Positions 11,218-21,730 of a stretch of DNA of 64,000 nucleotides are shown piece by piece. Position 1 is the first letter of the stretch. Each line of letters begins with the position of its first letter. The notes beneath the pieces were generated by a model. It did not search any database, was not told the origin of the DNA, and was given only the letters and a program-made list of their open reading frames with translations. Origin of the DNA: Neonectria sp. B-13 (lineage: Eukaryota; Ascomycota; Sordariomycetes; Hypocreales; Nectriaceae). A program made the position numbers and the translations under genes. Location: assembly GCA_002682825.1 (NCBI GenBank), contig NOKP01000003.1, forward strand, positions 2,170,001 to 2,234,000. Direction: 5' to 3'.

Positions 11218-12785
11218 TTACCCCGACTTGGCAATTTTCTCAAGGGTCTCAAGGAGAATATCGGCGTGGTGTTGCTGCAAGATCAGCATGGGCCGAAGTC
11301 GGACGGCGCTGGCACCGCTGCCGCCCAAGTTGACACCCAACAATTTGGCCTTGGCGAGGAACTCGTCGCGGCGCGGGTTGTCGAAGGCCAGGAAGGTACC
11401 CTGGCCCTTGCCACGGAGACCCAGGAACTGGCCGGGGTACTTGCTGGCGAGGCCCTCGAGCTCGTTGAAGAGGTAGTCGCCGACCTTGGCAGTGTTGTTA
11501 ACGAGGTCGAGACGCTCGATTTCGCCAATGATAGCGCGGAAGAGCAGGGCGCGGACGGGGTCGCCCATCCAAGTGTTAAACTGACGGTAGGGCTTATTGG
11601 GTCGGATGGCAGTGTTTCCGTAGTAGAAACCGGCGGCCTGAGCCTTCTTAGAGAAGGTCACCATGTCTGGGGGGTCCTCGAGATTCCAGTGTTCATGGGC
11701 CCAGAATTTACCGGTAGCGCCGACACCAGTCTGAACCTCATCAACGATGAGCAGGACATTATGCTTCTTGGTCAGGGCACGCAGCTTGCGGAAGTAATCG
11801 GGAGAGGCGTGGTTGTCGCCGCCCTCGCTCTGGATGGGCTCAACGACGACAGCGGCAGGGGGGAGGTGCCAGGTCTTGATGAGGTGTTCAACCTCGTCGA
11901 GGCTGGCTTGCTCGATCTTGGCGTTTTCCGCGGCGTTCTCCTCAAGCGGGTATTTGAGCAGAGGGAAGGTAGCTTGGGGCCAGTCGAAAGCAGGAATGTC
12001 GACCTTATGGAGAGCCTTGGAGCGGGTAGTAGAGAGCGAGCCGAAGAGGCGGCCGTGGAAACCCGTCTTGAAGGACATGATGGAGAGGTCGGGGGCACCG
12101 GGGGACTTGTTGTCCATGGCGGAGTCGAGCTCAGCCTGGGTAAAGTCGACATCAGGGCCGCCGCGCTCAAGCTGGCGGCGGTAAATGAAAGCGGCCTTGT
12201 ATGCGGTCTCATTGGCGTCAGAGCCGGCCATGGCAGTGAAGACATGGTTGAGGCCCTTGGGCGCAACCTTGAGGATGCCCGTCTTCAGGATAGAAGCGTA
12301 GTCGTGCGAGGGGAAGGCGCCGAGAGCGGGACGGTTGACAATGGCATTGACCATGTCGGGGGTGGAAGCCGCCTTGATGAGGTTTGGGTTGTTGTAGCCC
12401 ACGGGAATGGAGGCGATCTGGGCAAAGCTGTATATTCCATCAGTGACTGATTCCAGGGCTCTTGGGGGGTACTAGGTCCTTACACGTCGAGAAGCGTGTT
12501 GCCATCGGGATCAACGATGTAGTTGCCCACACTCTTGGTGTAATCAGCCAGCATGTTTATGCTGCGAGTATCAAAGACATCGTTGAGCTCGTCAATGTGT
12601 TTCTTGGTCTTGGGGCCGGGAATGGCCGTCTTAATGGAAGGGCCCTCGGGCTCGTTGGTGAAGAAAGGAGCCACCGAGGCTGCTTTGAGGGTTCGCGACG
12701 AGGCAAAGGAGCGTCGGGCAGCGGAAGCCAGCGAGGGCGAGAGGGACACGGGCCGGAGAGCCATGCCAGCGCGGAGGGCCGACAT
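11218..12785 (-). CDS. UGA1: 4-aminobutyrate (GABA) transaminase, mitochondrial
   Basis: Two exons, 12484-12785 and 11218-12427, joined across a 56-nt intron so that LLDV continues as FAQIASIPVGY; 503 residues. The enzyme moves the amino group of GABA to 2-oxoglutarate, giving succinate semialdehyde and glutamate, with PLP as cofactor (class-III aminotransferase). Landmarks are AGSDANETAYKAA (cofactor phosphate region), EPIQSEGGDNHAS, the PLP-ring aspartate in IVDEVQTGVGATG, and the TFSKKAQ lysine at about 361-362 that would form the Schiff base. The N terminus has alternating Arg, Ser and Ala (MSALRAGMALRP...RRSFASS), which fits a mitochondrial presequence. A farther in-frame start at 12962 gives a Pro/Gln-rich extension with no homology features, so 12785 is preferred. 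In ascomycetes this gene is nitrogen- and GABA-regulated. No operator is asserted here. Confidence 0.95.
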
Positions 12786-13416
12786 GACGATGGGATGTAT
12801 TTCGGGATTTTGTCTGTCTGGCTGTTCTGTCTGACGGCTGATTGGGGTTAGCAATTGGGGTTGGTTGTCGGAGTGTGGCGAGTGAGGTGAACGGGTAGGT
12901 GTACGAATACTTACAGATAGGTCCCGGTCAAGATAAGGTTGGGGAAGGAATGCGTAGAGCAAGCAGGAAGGGAAGTCTCACTCACTCAGTTGCCGCTTCC
13001 TCTCAAAACAATTGAAGGAGCTGTACTGGACGAATAACTACCGATCGGTCCAACCCCACAAGAAGGGCAGGTCACGGTCCTTTTATATCAGCCAGAATTC
13101 CTGTCTCTCCCCTCTTGTCTCGTTTGTTCCTTGTTTGTCTTAGACCGTCCGCGATCGAGCCCAAGCCATTGCGGGGAGTCGAGGCCCATGGAGGAATCAT
13201 GAGGGGCGCACAGTCCCACCGTCTCCCACGTCCGCATGGGATACCGTATACGTAACTAGAGCTTCCATTAGCTCCCCTACGTAAGCCCTTTCCCCTCTTT
13301 CTCGAGCAAACCAGACGGCGGCAAAAGTGCCGTTCTTTGGACGGACGAAGTATACATGCCAATCGACCGTGTTGGCGCTAGGAAACGCAGTAGCCCCCTC
13401 ACCCACAAAGTCTCAA

Positions 13417-13543
13417 CCCCCCCCCCCCCCCCCCCCCCCCCCCNNNNNNNNNNNNNNNNNNNNNNNNNNNNNNNNNNNNNNNNNNNNNNNNNNNNNNNNN
13501 NNNNNNNNNNNNNNNNNNNNNNNNNNNNNNNNNNNNNNNNNNN
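13417..13543. other. Poly-C run followed by 100-N assembly gap
   Basis: A run of 27 C (13417-13443) runs straight into exactly 100 Ns (13444-13543). A fixed 100-N block usually marks a gap of unknown size. The homopolymer probably ended the contig. Confidence 0.97.
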
Positions 13544-13785
13544 TGGTAATTAGCCCCAGTCGATGATGCTCGATCCGCAACCCTCGCGCATGGATTGTGC
13601 TCCTGTGCATTCTCTCCATGTACATCGTGCTTGCTGATATTCCCGTCACCAGAGGAAAAACAAAAACCACCTGGACTAGACCATCACCGCGCCCTCTAGC
13701 TATCGCCAGCTCCATCCCCGCGATGGAGACGCCCTCCCCCGGGCCACCCGGGCTCCCGCATCACCGCCGGGCCGGTTCCGGTCCC

Positions 13786-13809
13786 GGTGTTGGTGTTGGT
13801 GTTGGTGTC
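13786..13809. repeat. Hexamer microsatellite (GGTGTT)n
   Basis: Three perfect GGTGTT units and one imperfect unit, in non-coding sequence 240 bp after the gap. Confidence 0.8.
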
Positions 13810-14672
13810 CGTTGTCGGCCAGATCATTACTCTTCTCCCCCGAGACCTCCAATCTAACCTCTCCATGATGGAGAGATGTGAACGGGTTTGTATTGGAACT
13901 GATGTTGAAATTAATTGGACCAACCATCGACATCGATGCGATACGAAGCAATGGAACAGCTCAACTGCCTCCACAAGTCCTAGATGACAAGTATCAATGG
14001 CCGGTGTCGGGATGCGGCAACTCAGACCTAGACCCATGTTTGATATCATTCCTATTTGGGAAGGCTGATTGAGAGCTTGGCTTGCTGCTCGACTGTCTAT
14101 CATTACTGCGTGGCTAACCATGCTTGCCATGCAATCCGTATCTACTTCTGTACACAGTCTAGCCACTCTTGTCTCTCTCATTTCCAATTTCTAGGATGAA
14201 ACGACCAGTCTGCTTCCTCTCCTTCTGATGTGATACATGCTCATGTGATGCAATCCGGCACCGTCTGGTACCTGTGGTGCTGTGTAATGCCGCGAAGGAA
14301 GAGCTATAATAATGGCCAACAACAAACCCATCGTTTCCCATGCTATGCAGATGCCAATGCCATGCGATGCCAGCTCAGTGGCAATGAAGACCCAAAACAG
14401 ACTCCCTCTGTTGAAAAAGCAACAATGTCAAACACGCATAACATAATTGACAGTTGTCCAAACCCATTGCGCCGGAACCCAATGCAAATGCTTCCATCAC
14501 ACGTCGTCATGATGCTCAGCGCCCTCTAAAAACATAGTGGTCTCCAAGTCCGATACATCTCCGCTCCCAGACAGGGTGCTGATACGATATGGCGCTTGAT
14601 AACCACGTTGTGCTTCCCCATGCCGGCACTGAGTGGGGCTGTCTCCTCCGCAATGCCCACTTCTTACCTAGC

Positions 14673-17630
14673 TCATTCGTCCTTGTCATGCTCGCGCATG
14701 TACCTGACGAAGGTCTTCTTGTGGGTCTGTTTCTCTTATCAGTTCGACTGGCCGTGACCAAACTCGCTACGGAATCAGTCACTTACCATTCCTGCATATT
14801 TGCCGTCTTTCAGGACACAAATATAACGGAGACCCAGTTTGGCAAAAAGTTCATACACGAGATCCATCGGTGACCGAATGTCGAGCGCCACCGGTGCCTT
14901 GATTCCTTGTTAGCAGTGTCATCCCGGGGACATACCTAATGAACAACTCACAGGATCAATATAGGGTGTGAAATCTGTAGGATCAAACGGGTCATCCTCA
15001 TCAATTCTTGGTATGCGATCCATCAGACATAGATCTGTGCTCTCCTCCTCAAGTTGGTCGAGCGCGTATCCCAGGTCCGGAGCTGGAATCAGTCCGACGA
15101 GGTTGCCATTGCGAAGGATTGGAAGACCGCCGTCCAGCTCACCGCTTCTGTGCAATAGCTCGAGCTTGACCCGCAGACTCGCAGCAGGCACAAGGGGTGA
15201 GGTTGTAATGTCAATGATCCGCTCGCGCCGGACCCGAGGCACGATATCCCCAAGGTTCTCCGTGAAGATTGGCTTATGTTTGTTGTCCAGGAACGGGTAT
15301 GAGTTCATGTTGGTGAGAAGGTCCTGTGCAGAGTTAGCCAATGGATTCTACCTATGCTTGACAACCCGACTTCGTTCACGTACGTAAATGCTGCAGGGTT
15401 CAATGGCATCAGCAATCCACTTGGATACCAAGATGGCCAACGAGAAGGGAAGGACATAGTCAAGGCTGCCCGTGAGCTCGAACAAGATGACCGCTAAGGT
15501 GACAGACAGCCTCGTTACACCGCACATGGTTGCTCCGGCTGCAATGAGACCGTAGACACCAGGCTGAATGCAAGTGCCGTCCGACTTGAACGCGCAAGTT
15601 CCCCAAACAGCCCAGTGAGGGAATCGAAGCACTGACCACTGGGCAAGGTGGCCCACGATCCGGCCCATCAAGCCACCCACAACCATGGAAGGGACGTAGA
15701 TTCCAGCAGGGACTTTCTGTCCGGGAGTCAGTGAGACCTAGTTTTCGGGAAGGGGAGATGTGGCCACTTACAATGCCAAAGGTGATTATAGTCAGGAACC
15801 CTTTGATCAGCAATGCTATAAATAGATGTAATAGAATCGGGGGAATATCGTCAATCGACTTCGGACAGAGGCTGAGTTCTTCTCGTTCGACATCTGGGCC
15901 CTCGCACGGAGCGGCCAGATTAAGGAGCAGCTCGGCCACGGGGAGCTTGGTCAGTCCGTTCCAGTAGCTCATCAGGCCGGTGACGACTGCCACGAGCAGG
16001 ACCTCGAGCATTGGGTACCTCTTGATGGTCTTAATTCGGCGGAAGCTCTGCGCCCAGTACTTGGACGCCTTTATGAACAGTGCACCAGTCGCACCGCCGA
16101 TTATGCCCACGAAGATGAAGCTTCCTAGCTCAAAGTACTCCCAGTCAACCAAATAACGGACCTGGAACAGGACAATCTTTTGGGTGCCGTAAGGATTCAG
16201 GAATTTGAGTGACAAAGCCGCCACGATGCAGCAAAAGAAGGTCCGGAACAGGGTCTTGGCTGGGAAAAAGTAGGAGACCTCCTCCAAACCAAAGAGCACT
16301 CCACCAAGCGGCGCACCGAAGGCTACGGCAACACCGGCGGCAGCGGCAGCAGAAATAATCTCTCTTCGCTTGCCGTCATTGCGATCGTATTTGGAGAAAA
16401 GTCGGCAGAGGATGTTGCCCACGCAGGCAGCCATGTGCACGTAGGGGCCTTCTTTGCCGAGACTCATGCCCGACGCGACACTCAAGATCAAGGCGACCAT
16501 CTTGATAAGGAGAGTTCGGAGGCCCAGGAATCCGTGCAGAACGAAACCGCTCAGGATGACGCGAACCTCGGCGACACCGCTGCCGGCCGCAGAGTAGTAG
16601 ATCATGGGCGGATTCTCCGTAGCTGTGTCTGGTTCCACGCGAGGAGTGGTAGCCTCGCTGCTTTGAGCATCGTCGTACGTCTGGGGCAAGTCCTCGGCAG
16701 CCAGGTTCTCATCCAGTGTCGTGAGATTATAGGCTGAGGGAACAATAGTCTTGGTCCAAAGCGTTATCCAGCAAGCGAGCAGCGCCAGAGTGATCACGCA
16801 GACCATATAGATGATGAAGTCAGTCCACCTCTCACCAAAGGGATGGTTGAGGGCTTCAGACCAGGTTTTCCAGTCATGGCATTCATCATCCGGACAGCAT
16901 TTCTAGGATTTGAGTTAGTGGGCTCATGCTTCGAGGTGAATGCCGAAGGAATAGTACTCACTCGCTCATTCAAGTACCAGCCCCGAGCGCAATATCCGTC
17001 CTTGAAGTCGAAGAATGTTGACTCGGTAACGTCGACAACATAGGCCATCAAGGCGACCAGACACCCACTCAGAGCACTCAGAATCCATCCCTGGGCGCCG
17101 TCAAACATGATAAGTATACGACCCCAGACATCCTTGCGGCTGCGCAACTCCTTGACGCGGTAAGAGTCGGCAATGGCATCGTGGACCCAGTCGGTGCTGG
17201 TGAATTGGTCGTACCATACCCGCTCGTCGGGGAAGATGCTTCCCTTGGACTCGGACATGCTTGACTCCTGGCGATCGCCGAGGGCATGTATCAGTCGCTG
17301 GCCCCATGACGGGTGTCGGCTGTGGTGCCGAGTGCCATGGAAGGTTCCTGCTGTAGTGGTCAAAGATATTAGCTAAGAACCACGAGGGCAGTGGGGCGAT
17401 GCAGGCTCGAGAGACATGCCTGTGTAGCTCTGGTCCCGAGAGACGGATGAGTTCTGATGCTTCGAGGAACTAGGGCCGCCGATGCGGATGCGGGATCTCG
17501 AAGTCGTGAGAAGGGGAGATCGCTCGTCCGGATCGACATTCGAGTGGCTTCGGCTGGGAGGCCATGGCCGACGAACAGACCGGGGCGACGGCGGCTGTGA
17601 GCCGGTACTCTCTCTCCCTCGGTCCGTCAT
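14673..17630 (-). CDS. CLC-family chloride/proton exchanger with CBS domains
   Basis: Seven exons: 17420-17630, 16962-17350, 15772-16902, 15384-15716, 14952-15323, 14787-14897 and 14673-14726. They give 866 residues, in frame throughout. CLC proteins move Cl- across Golgi, vacuolar or plasma membranes. The family motifs are all present: GSGVAE (about 307-312, the GSGIPE motif), GKEGPYVH (about 349-356, with the gating glutamate) and AGIYVPS (about 581-587). The EEVSYFFPAKTLFR segment (about 406-419) keeps the second glutamate used by proton-coupled exchangers, so an exchanger is more likely than a channel. The N terminus is a Ser/Arg/Pro-rich cytosolic tail. The C terminus carries a CBS pair ending in MREHDKDE. 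Intron 1 appears to use a GC donor (G|GCATGT at 17420/17419), which is the least certain junction. The relatives are yeast Gef1 and animal ClC-3/4/5. Confidence 0.93.
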
Positions 17631-19055
17631 GACAGCGGAGTTCCGCGATCAATGGGATACCGGCCGGATCTGAATAATTCGTTCGAGCGAGGAAATCTGG
17701 AGTTTCGAGACAGACGCCGAGATGACGGGGGCGGCGCTGAACGGTCCTGAACTTGTGATGAAGACAAGACGGGGGTTGATGAAGAACGAGAGTTAGGGCG
17801 GGCAGGAAGATGGCGCGTCGTCAGTGTCGTGCTCAGTACCTCCTGCACTCTTACCCATCAACAGCAACCGTTCACGTCACGTCGCACAGGTGACCCGCCA
17901 CGGGCTGTGGGTGGGTGAGGGTGACAAGAAACCGGAGGGCCGAGAGTGGCTTGTGTTGTGTAGATGACGGATGGATGGCGAGAAATGTATCGAATCGGGC
18001 TGCACGGAGGCGCGTGTCTTTTCCTTTGGCTAGGCTTTGTTGTGGTCATCCGTGTCAGTATACTTGGCTCTTGGTTCCCGGTTCTCGATGGTGGGTGCAT
18101 CCCATCTGCCAGGCTGGGTTCACCTTAGAAATCAGCCTTGGGTACTCGGTACTGCTCGGCCGAGTCACGATGTTTGCCACAAGCAAGAGGCTGAAGCCTT
18201 TGATAAGCAGCTCCCCGAGTCCGTGGTCTAGGATACGCGAGCGCTGAACGGACCTCAAGACAACACGGTCAACGGAGACTGCGACGAGAAGGAGGAGGGG
18301 GAGGGATAAGGAGAGGGATCCGACTCGGTAGGGGAGGATGATGAATCGTAGCCCAGACGCCATTCAGTATTGGGCGAGGGCATTTCATCATCATCGCTGG
18401 GGCTGGGGCCATCCACTGGCTTGTGCTAGTAAGTAGGCATTAGCGCTTGACCCGCGCCGTTGGACCCTGAACTGTCACTGGGGCAGTGTTTGTATCTGCA
18501 CTGTTACTGCCACTGGATAGCGGGGGGTGCCCACCTTGAGGCCTGAAGGCGGTGACCCGATCTCGAATATCCGATCCATCGGGGGAGCTTTTAGGCGTCT
18601 ATGGCGCGTTCCTGCTTGTCTGCCACTGCCTGAAGGCCACCACACGAGCCTGCAAGGCACCGTTTGATACTCCCTGCTCTCCGTCTTGACGCTGTAACCT
18701 TAATACCCGCATGAGTAGTGTTGGGTACCTCCTACGTCAGGCTCACCGATGGCGGCTACTAGTAACTAACGTCTGGGCGTTTTGGTCAATTGACTCCACG
18801 CTGTGTATTCGTATGTCCCCAAGACGACGACGGGAGTGCTCTGCAGGAGACACCAAGCCGGATGTACGGGTACAGGTAACTAAGCTGAAGCAGGTGTCGA
18901 CTCTGCGGCGACAATGATAAACATGGAAGCATGGTTGAGGGAGGCCGTGTGACTCGACATTCCGAGACATGCTACCTCCCTACTGCGCTGAGTCCGGGGC
19001 CAGGGAGGTCACATGGGTTCGTGTAAGGGTTCTGGAACTGGCCAGTGGGTGGTCA

Positions 19056-19063
19056 GCGATGAG
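19056..19063 (+). promoter_or_regulatory. PAC element GCGATGAG
   Basis: Exact match to the PAC core (GCGATGAG), the site bound by Dot6/Tod6-type regulators in yeast ribosome-biogenesis promoters. It lies about 300 bp upstream of the SAS10 start. A single 8-mer is weak, but it is paired with an RRPE 145 bp downstream. Confidence 0.55.
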
Positions 19064-19208
19064 CGTCTTCCGCTGTCGGCATATGTGGAGACCCCTTTCT
19101 CTTATCTTGGCGCCTGGACATCTGGTCTCGGGGAGCGCCACAGCATGGGAGCTGGTAATGTGGCGGACGATCATCACATGTGGCTGACCACGCGCTTATC
19201 TTATCGGG

Positions 19209-19217
19209 AAATTTTCA
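19209..19217 (-). promoter_or_regulatory. RRPE element TGAAAATTT
   Basis: Minus-strand TGAAAATTT matches the RRPE core (TGAAAATTTT) except for its last base, about 150 bp upstream of SAS10. In yeasts RRPE (Stb3) and PAC co-occur upstream of rRNA-processing genes, and SAS10 is one. Confidence 0.5.
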
Positions 19218-19364
19218 GAAGACGACTCCACCATCGACAAAAAAAGTACGAACTCGAAGTCTTGACCAGCTACAACTGACCAAATCTGTTTCGACATTGA
19301 AACTCCGTCGCATCTCACAACTTACCTGCCACTCTCCACCGTCGCCTGTACCACATCAACCACC

Positions 19365-21203
19365 ATGGCCAAGAAGAGAAAGGCCTCCGGCCGAAATGCC
19401 CAACCCAGTGGCCCCAAGGAACTTGACCCCTCCGAGGCTCGACTAGGACCTGTTACTACTTTCGAAGACGTCGCCGACTCCGAAGACGAATACTTCATGA
19501 GCCGCGATCGCATTCTCCTTGAGGAAGAGCCTATTTCAAAGCGTCGAAGAAAGGAAGACGAGGATATGGAGTTGTCTGATGAGGAGGTCCTTGGCTACGA
19601 GGACGAGGACTCAGACGACGACGACCAGGACAAATCATCAAAAAAAGCCAAAGGCTCCGCGTCCAAGGGCGCTTTATCAGATGAAGAGCAAGAACAGGAT
19701 GATGATGACGAAGACACCGGCTGGTGGGGCACATCTAAAAACGAGTACTACAATGCCGACAACATCGAGACTGAGGCCGATGCCTTGGAGGAGGAGGTCG
19801 AGGCCAAGCGACTTCAGCAGAAGAAACTGTCTAAGATGGCAGAAGAGGACTTCATCTTCGATGGCGACGAATGGCTTGCCGATGGCGCCGAAACGGGAGA
19901 GGGAGAAGAGACTGTCACTGAGGTTCTTAAAGACATTGAGGTTACCGAAGACATGGGCCCCGAGGAGCGGTACACGATGTTGCAGACCCGATACCCCGAA
20001 TTCGATCTTCTGGTCAAGGAGTTTGAGACTCTGCGGCCGGTGCTTGTTGACGTCAAGAATGCTGCCCATGGCAAATCAGGGAAGTCGCTGGAGGCCATCA
20101 AGTACTGGGTGCTCGGCTGCTACGTCGCTGCCCTCGCCAGTTACTTCGCAATCTTGACCTCACCTGCGAGAGATAGTTCCAAGGCGCAAAAAACACTGGA
20201 TCCGACTGAGCTGCGAGATCACGACGTCATGCAAACGCTCATGAGCTGTCGGGAGGCTTGGCAGAAAATCAAGGACTCGAGGTCAGCGAAGACTATCGAT
20301 GAGGATCAGCCTGCAGCGCTTGATGAGGCGGCGCTTGCCCAGCTCGTTTCGGCTGGTATCGCTGTGAAGCCCAAAAAGACCCAGAAAACCCAGAAGCAAG
20401 AAGTCGCTGCTGCGGCAAAGCGAGCAAGGAACCTTGAAAAGGCCAAGGCGGGAGAGGCGGCTGTTGCAGACCTCTACGACTTACCCATCGCTGGCTTGAA
20501 GTCCAAGAAGCAGAAGAAGTCTTCACGTGTTGAGAACAACGATGACAACTCAGACTTTGGTGAGGAGGAGGAGCTTGATAGCCGGACAGCAGCCGACAAG
20601 GCCGCCCGCAAGAAGAGTCTCAAGTTCTACACCTCCCAGATTGTGCAGAAGGCGAATCGCCGAGCCGATGCGGGACGAGATGCTGGAGGTGACATGGACA
20701 TTCCTCACCGTGAACGTCTTAGAGATCGCCAAAAACGACTCAATGCACAGGCGGAGCGTCGTGGAATGGAATCCAAGGCTGGTGTGGACCTGGGCGACAA
20801 CAGCGACGACGACGATACCAAGACGGCAAAGGCTGTTCGCAACGACGAGAACGAGTACTACGACACGGTTGCACAGAAATCGAAGAAGAGCAAGGAGGAA
20901 AAGGCTGCCCGATTTGCAGCGTACGCCGCCGCCAGCAAAGCGGACCGGGTAGTAGAGGCCGAGGTGATTGGCGACGACGGCAAGCGGAAGATCACGTACG
21001 CCATTCAGAAGAACAAGGGCCTGACACCAAAGAGAGGCAAGGATGTCCGCAACCCCAGAGTCAAGAAGAGAAAGCAGTACGAGGCCAAGCAGAAGAAGCT
21101 CAAGAGCATGAAGCCTGTTTGGCAGGGTGGCGAGCCCAAGGGAGGATACCAGGGAGAGCTGTCGGGTATCAACACTGCTGTCATCAAGAGCACGAAGCTA
21201 TAG
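19365..21203 (+). CDS. SAS10: Small-subunit processome protein SAS10/UTP3
   Basis: Single exon, 612 residues. SAS10/UTP3 belongs to the U3 snoRNP-containing small-subunit processome that matures 18S pre-rRNA in the nucleolus. The N-terminal third alternates acidic runs (DEDEDSDDDDQD type) with basic patches. A Sas10/Utp3/C1D-type helical segment begins near 206 (LQTRYPEFDLLVKEFETL). The C terminus is the diagnostic Sas10 domain: KNKGLTPKRGKDVRNPRVKKR, then YEAKQKKLKSMKP, then GGYQGELSGINTAVIKS. This basic tail is the most conserved part of the family. The start at 19365 gives a typical MAKKRKASG opening. The promoter carries PAC and RRPE motifs. Next downstream on the same strand is COG1, 527 bp away. 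Confidence 0.95.
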   Translation: MAKKRKASGRNAQPSGPKELDPSEARLGPVTTFEDVADSEDEYFMSRDRILLEEEPISKRRRKEDEDMELSDEEVLGYEDEDSDDDDQDKSSKKAKGSASKGALSDEEQEQDDDDEDTGWWGTSKNEYYNADNIETEADALEEEVEAKRLQQKKLSKMAEEDFIFDGDEWLADGAETGEGEETVTEVLKDIEVTEDMGPEERYTMLQTRYPEFDLLVKEFETLRPVLVDVKNAAHGKSGKSLEAIKYWVLGCYVAALASYFAILTSPARDSSKAQKTLDPTELRDHDVMQTLMSCREAWQKIKDSRSAKTIDEDQPAALDEAALAQLVSAGIAVKPKKTQKTQKQEVAAAAKRARNLEKAKAGEAAVADLYDLPIAGLKSKKQKKSSRVENNDDNSDFGEEEELDSRTAADKAARKKSLKFYTSQIVQKANRRADAGRDAGGDMDIPHRERLRDRQKRLNAQAERRGMESKAGVDLGDNSDDDDTKTAKAVRNDENEYYDTVAQKSKKSKEEKAARFAAYAAASKADRVVEAEVIGDDGKRKITYAIQKNKGLTPKRGKDVRNPRVKKRKQYEAKQKKLKSMKPVWQGGEPKGGYQGELSGINTAVIKSTKL

Positions 21204-21730
21204 ACTTGAATTTATTACGGGCTTTGTTCACGGCGTATTTGTTGCGCTGGAAGAGATCATGACTTGTGGGGTTGTCCCCTTTTGATATGTGCTACTGCGG
21301 CTGGGAGAAGCACCATTCCGAGCATTGAGGCATATCGATAATTACACAGGTCAAAGCACAACTCTTCCTCATTTCCATTATAAAATGTGCCTGTTGTCAA
21401 TATAATTTAAGTGTATTGTGTTCTTAAGCTTCAAATGTCTTAATTGTGATGTCTTGGAAAGTATAGGCCGCCTCTTGGGTAAGCTGCAGGGGTCGTGCGC
21501 GCCCCGCCAAACCTCTAAATCCTACGTTGCTTCATTGCACAGCTCACCTTCGACCACCAAACACCAACCCTACAACCACCGGCCTTCTCCCCTTAGGACT
21601 TGCGTGTCCAACCCGCGAGCAGCTTTGCACAAACCGGCGCAGCTGCACTCCATTCGATGCCTCTGAAGAGGTAGCCTTCCGCGACCCCCGCCTACCATTT
21701 GCTGCCCCAAGCCGAGCGGCAACCGTCAAC
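21204..21730. other. Intergenic region, SAS10 to COG1
   Basis: The 3' UTR of SAS10, AT-rich around 21220-21430, followed by the COG1 promoter. An open frame starts at 21527, but its first 68 codons look like untranslated leader. Confidence 0.55.

Larger units (their letters stand above)
12786..14672. other. Intergenic region containing the assembly gap
   Basis: Upstream region of GABA transaminase and 3' region of the CLC gene, interrupted by Ns. The visible sequence contains short repeats but no gene I can support. Any coding content lost in the gap cannot be judged. Confidence 0.5.
17631..19364. other. Divergent intergenic region, CLC-SAS10
   Basis: About 1.7 kb holding two divergent promoters. 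Apart from the PAC and RRPE motifs listed separately, I see only scattered small frames. Confidence 0.5.

Noticed and set aside
11266..12450. 394-codon open frame antisense to GABA transaminase
   Set aside because: An effect of strong codon bias in the real gene. The translation is a low-complexity Val/Gly/Glu string.
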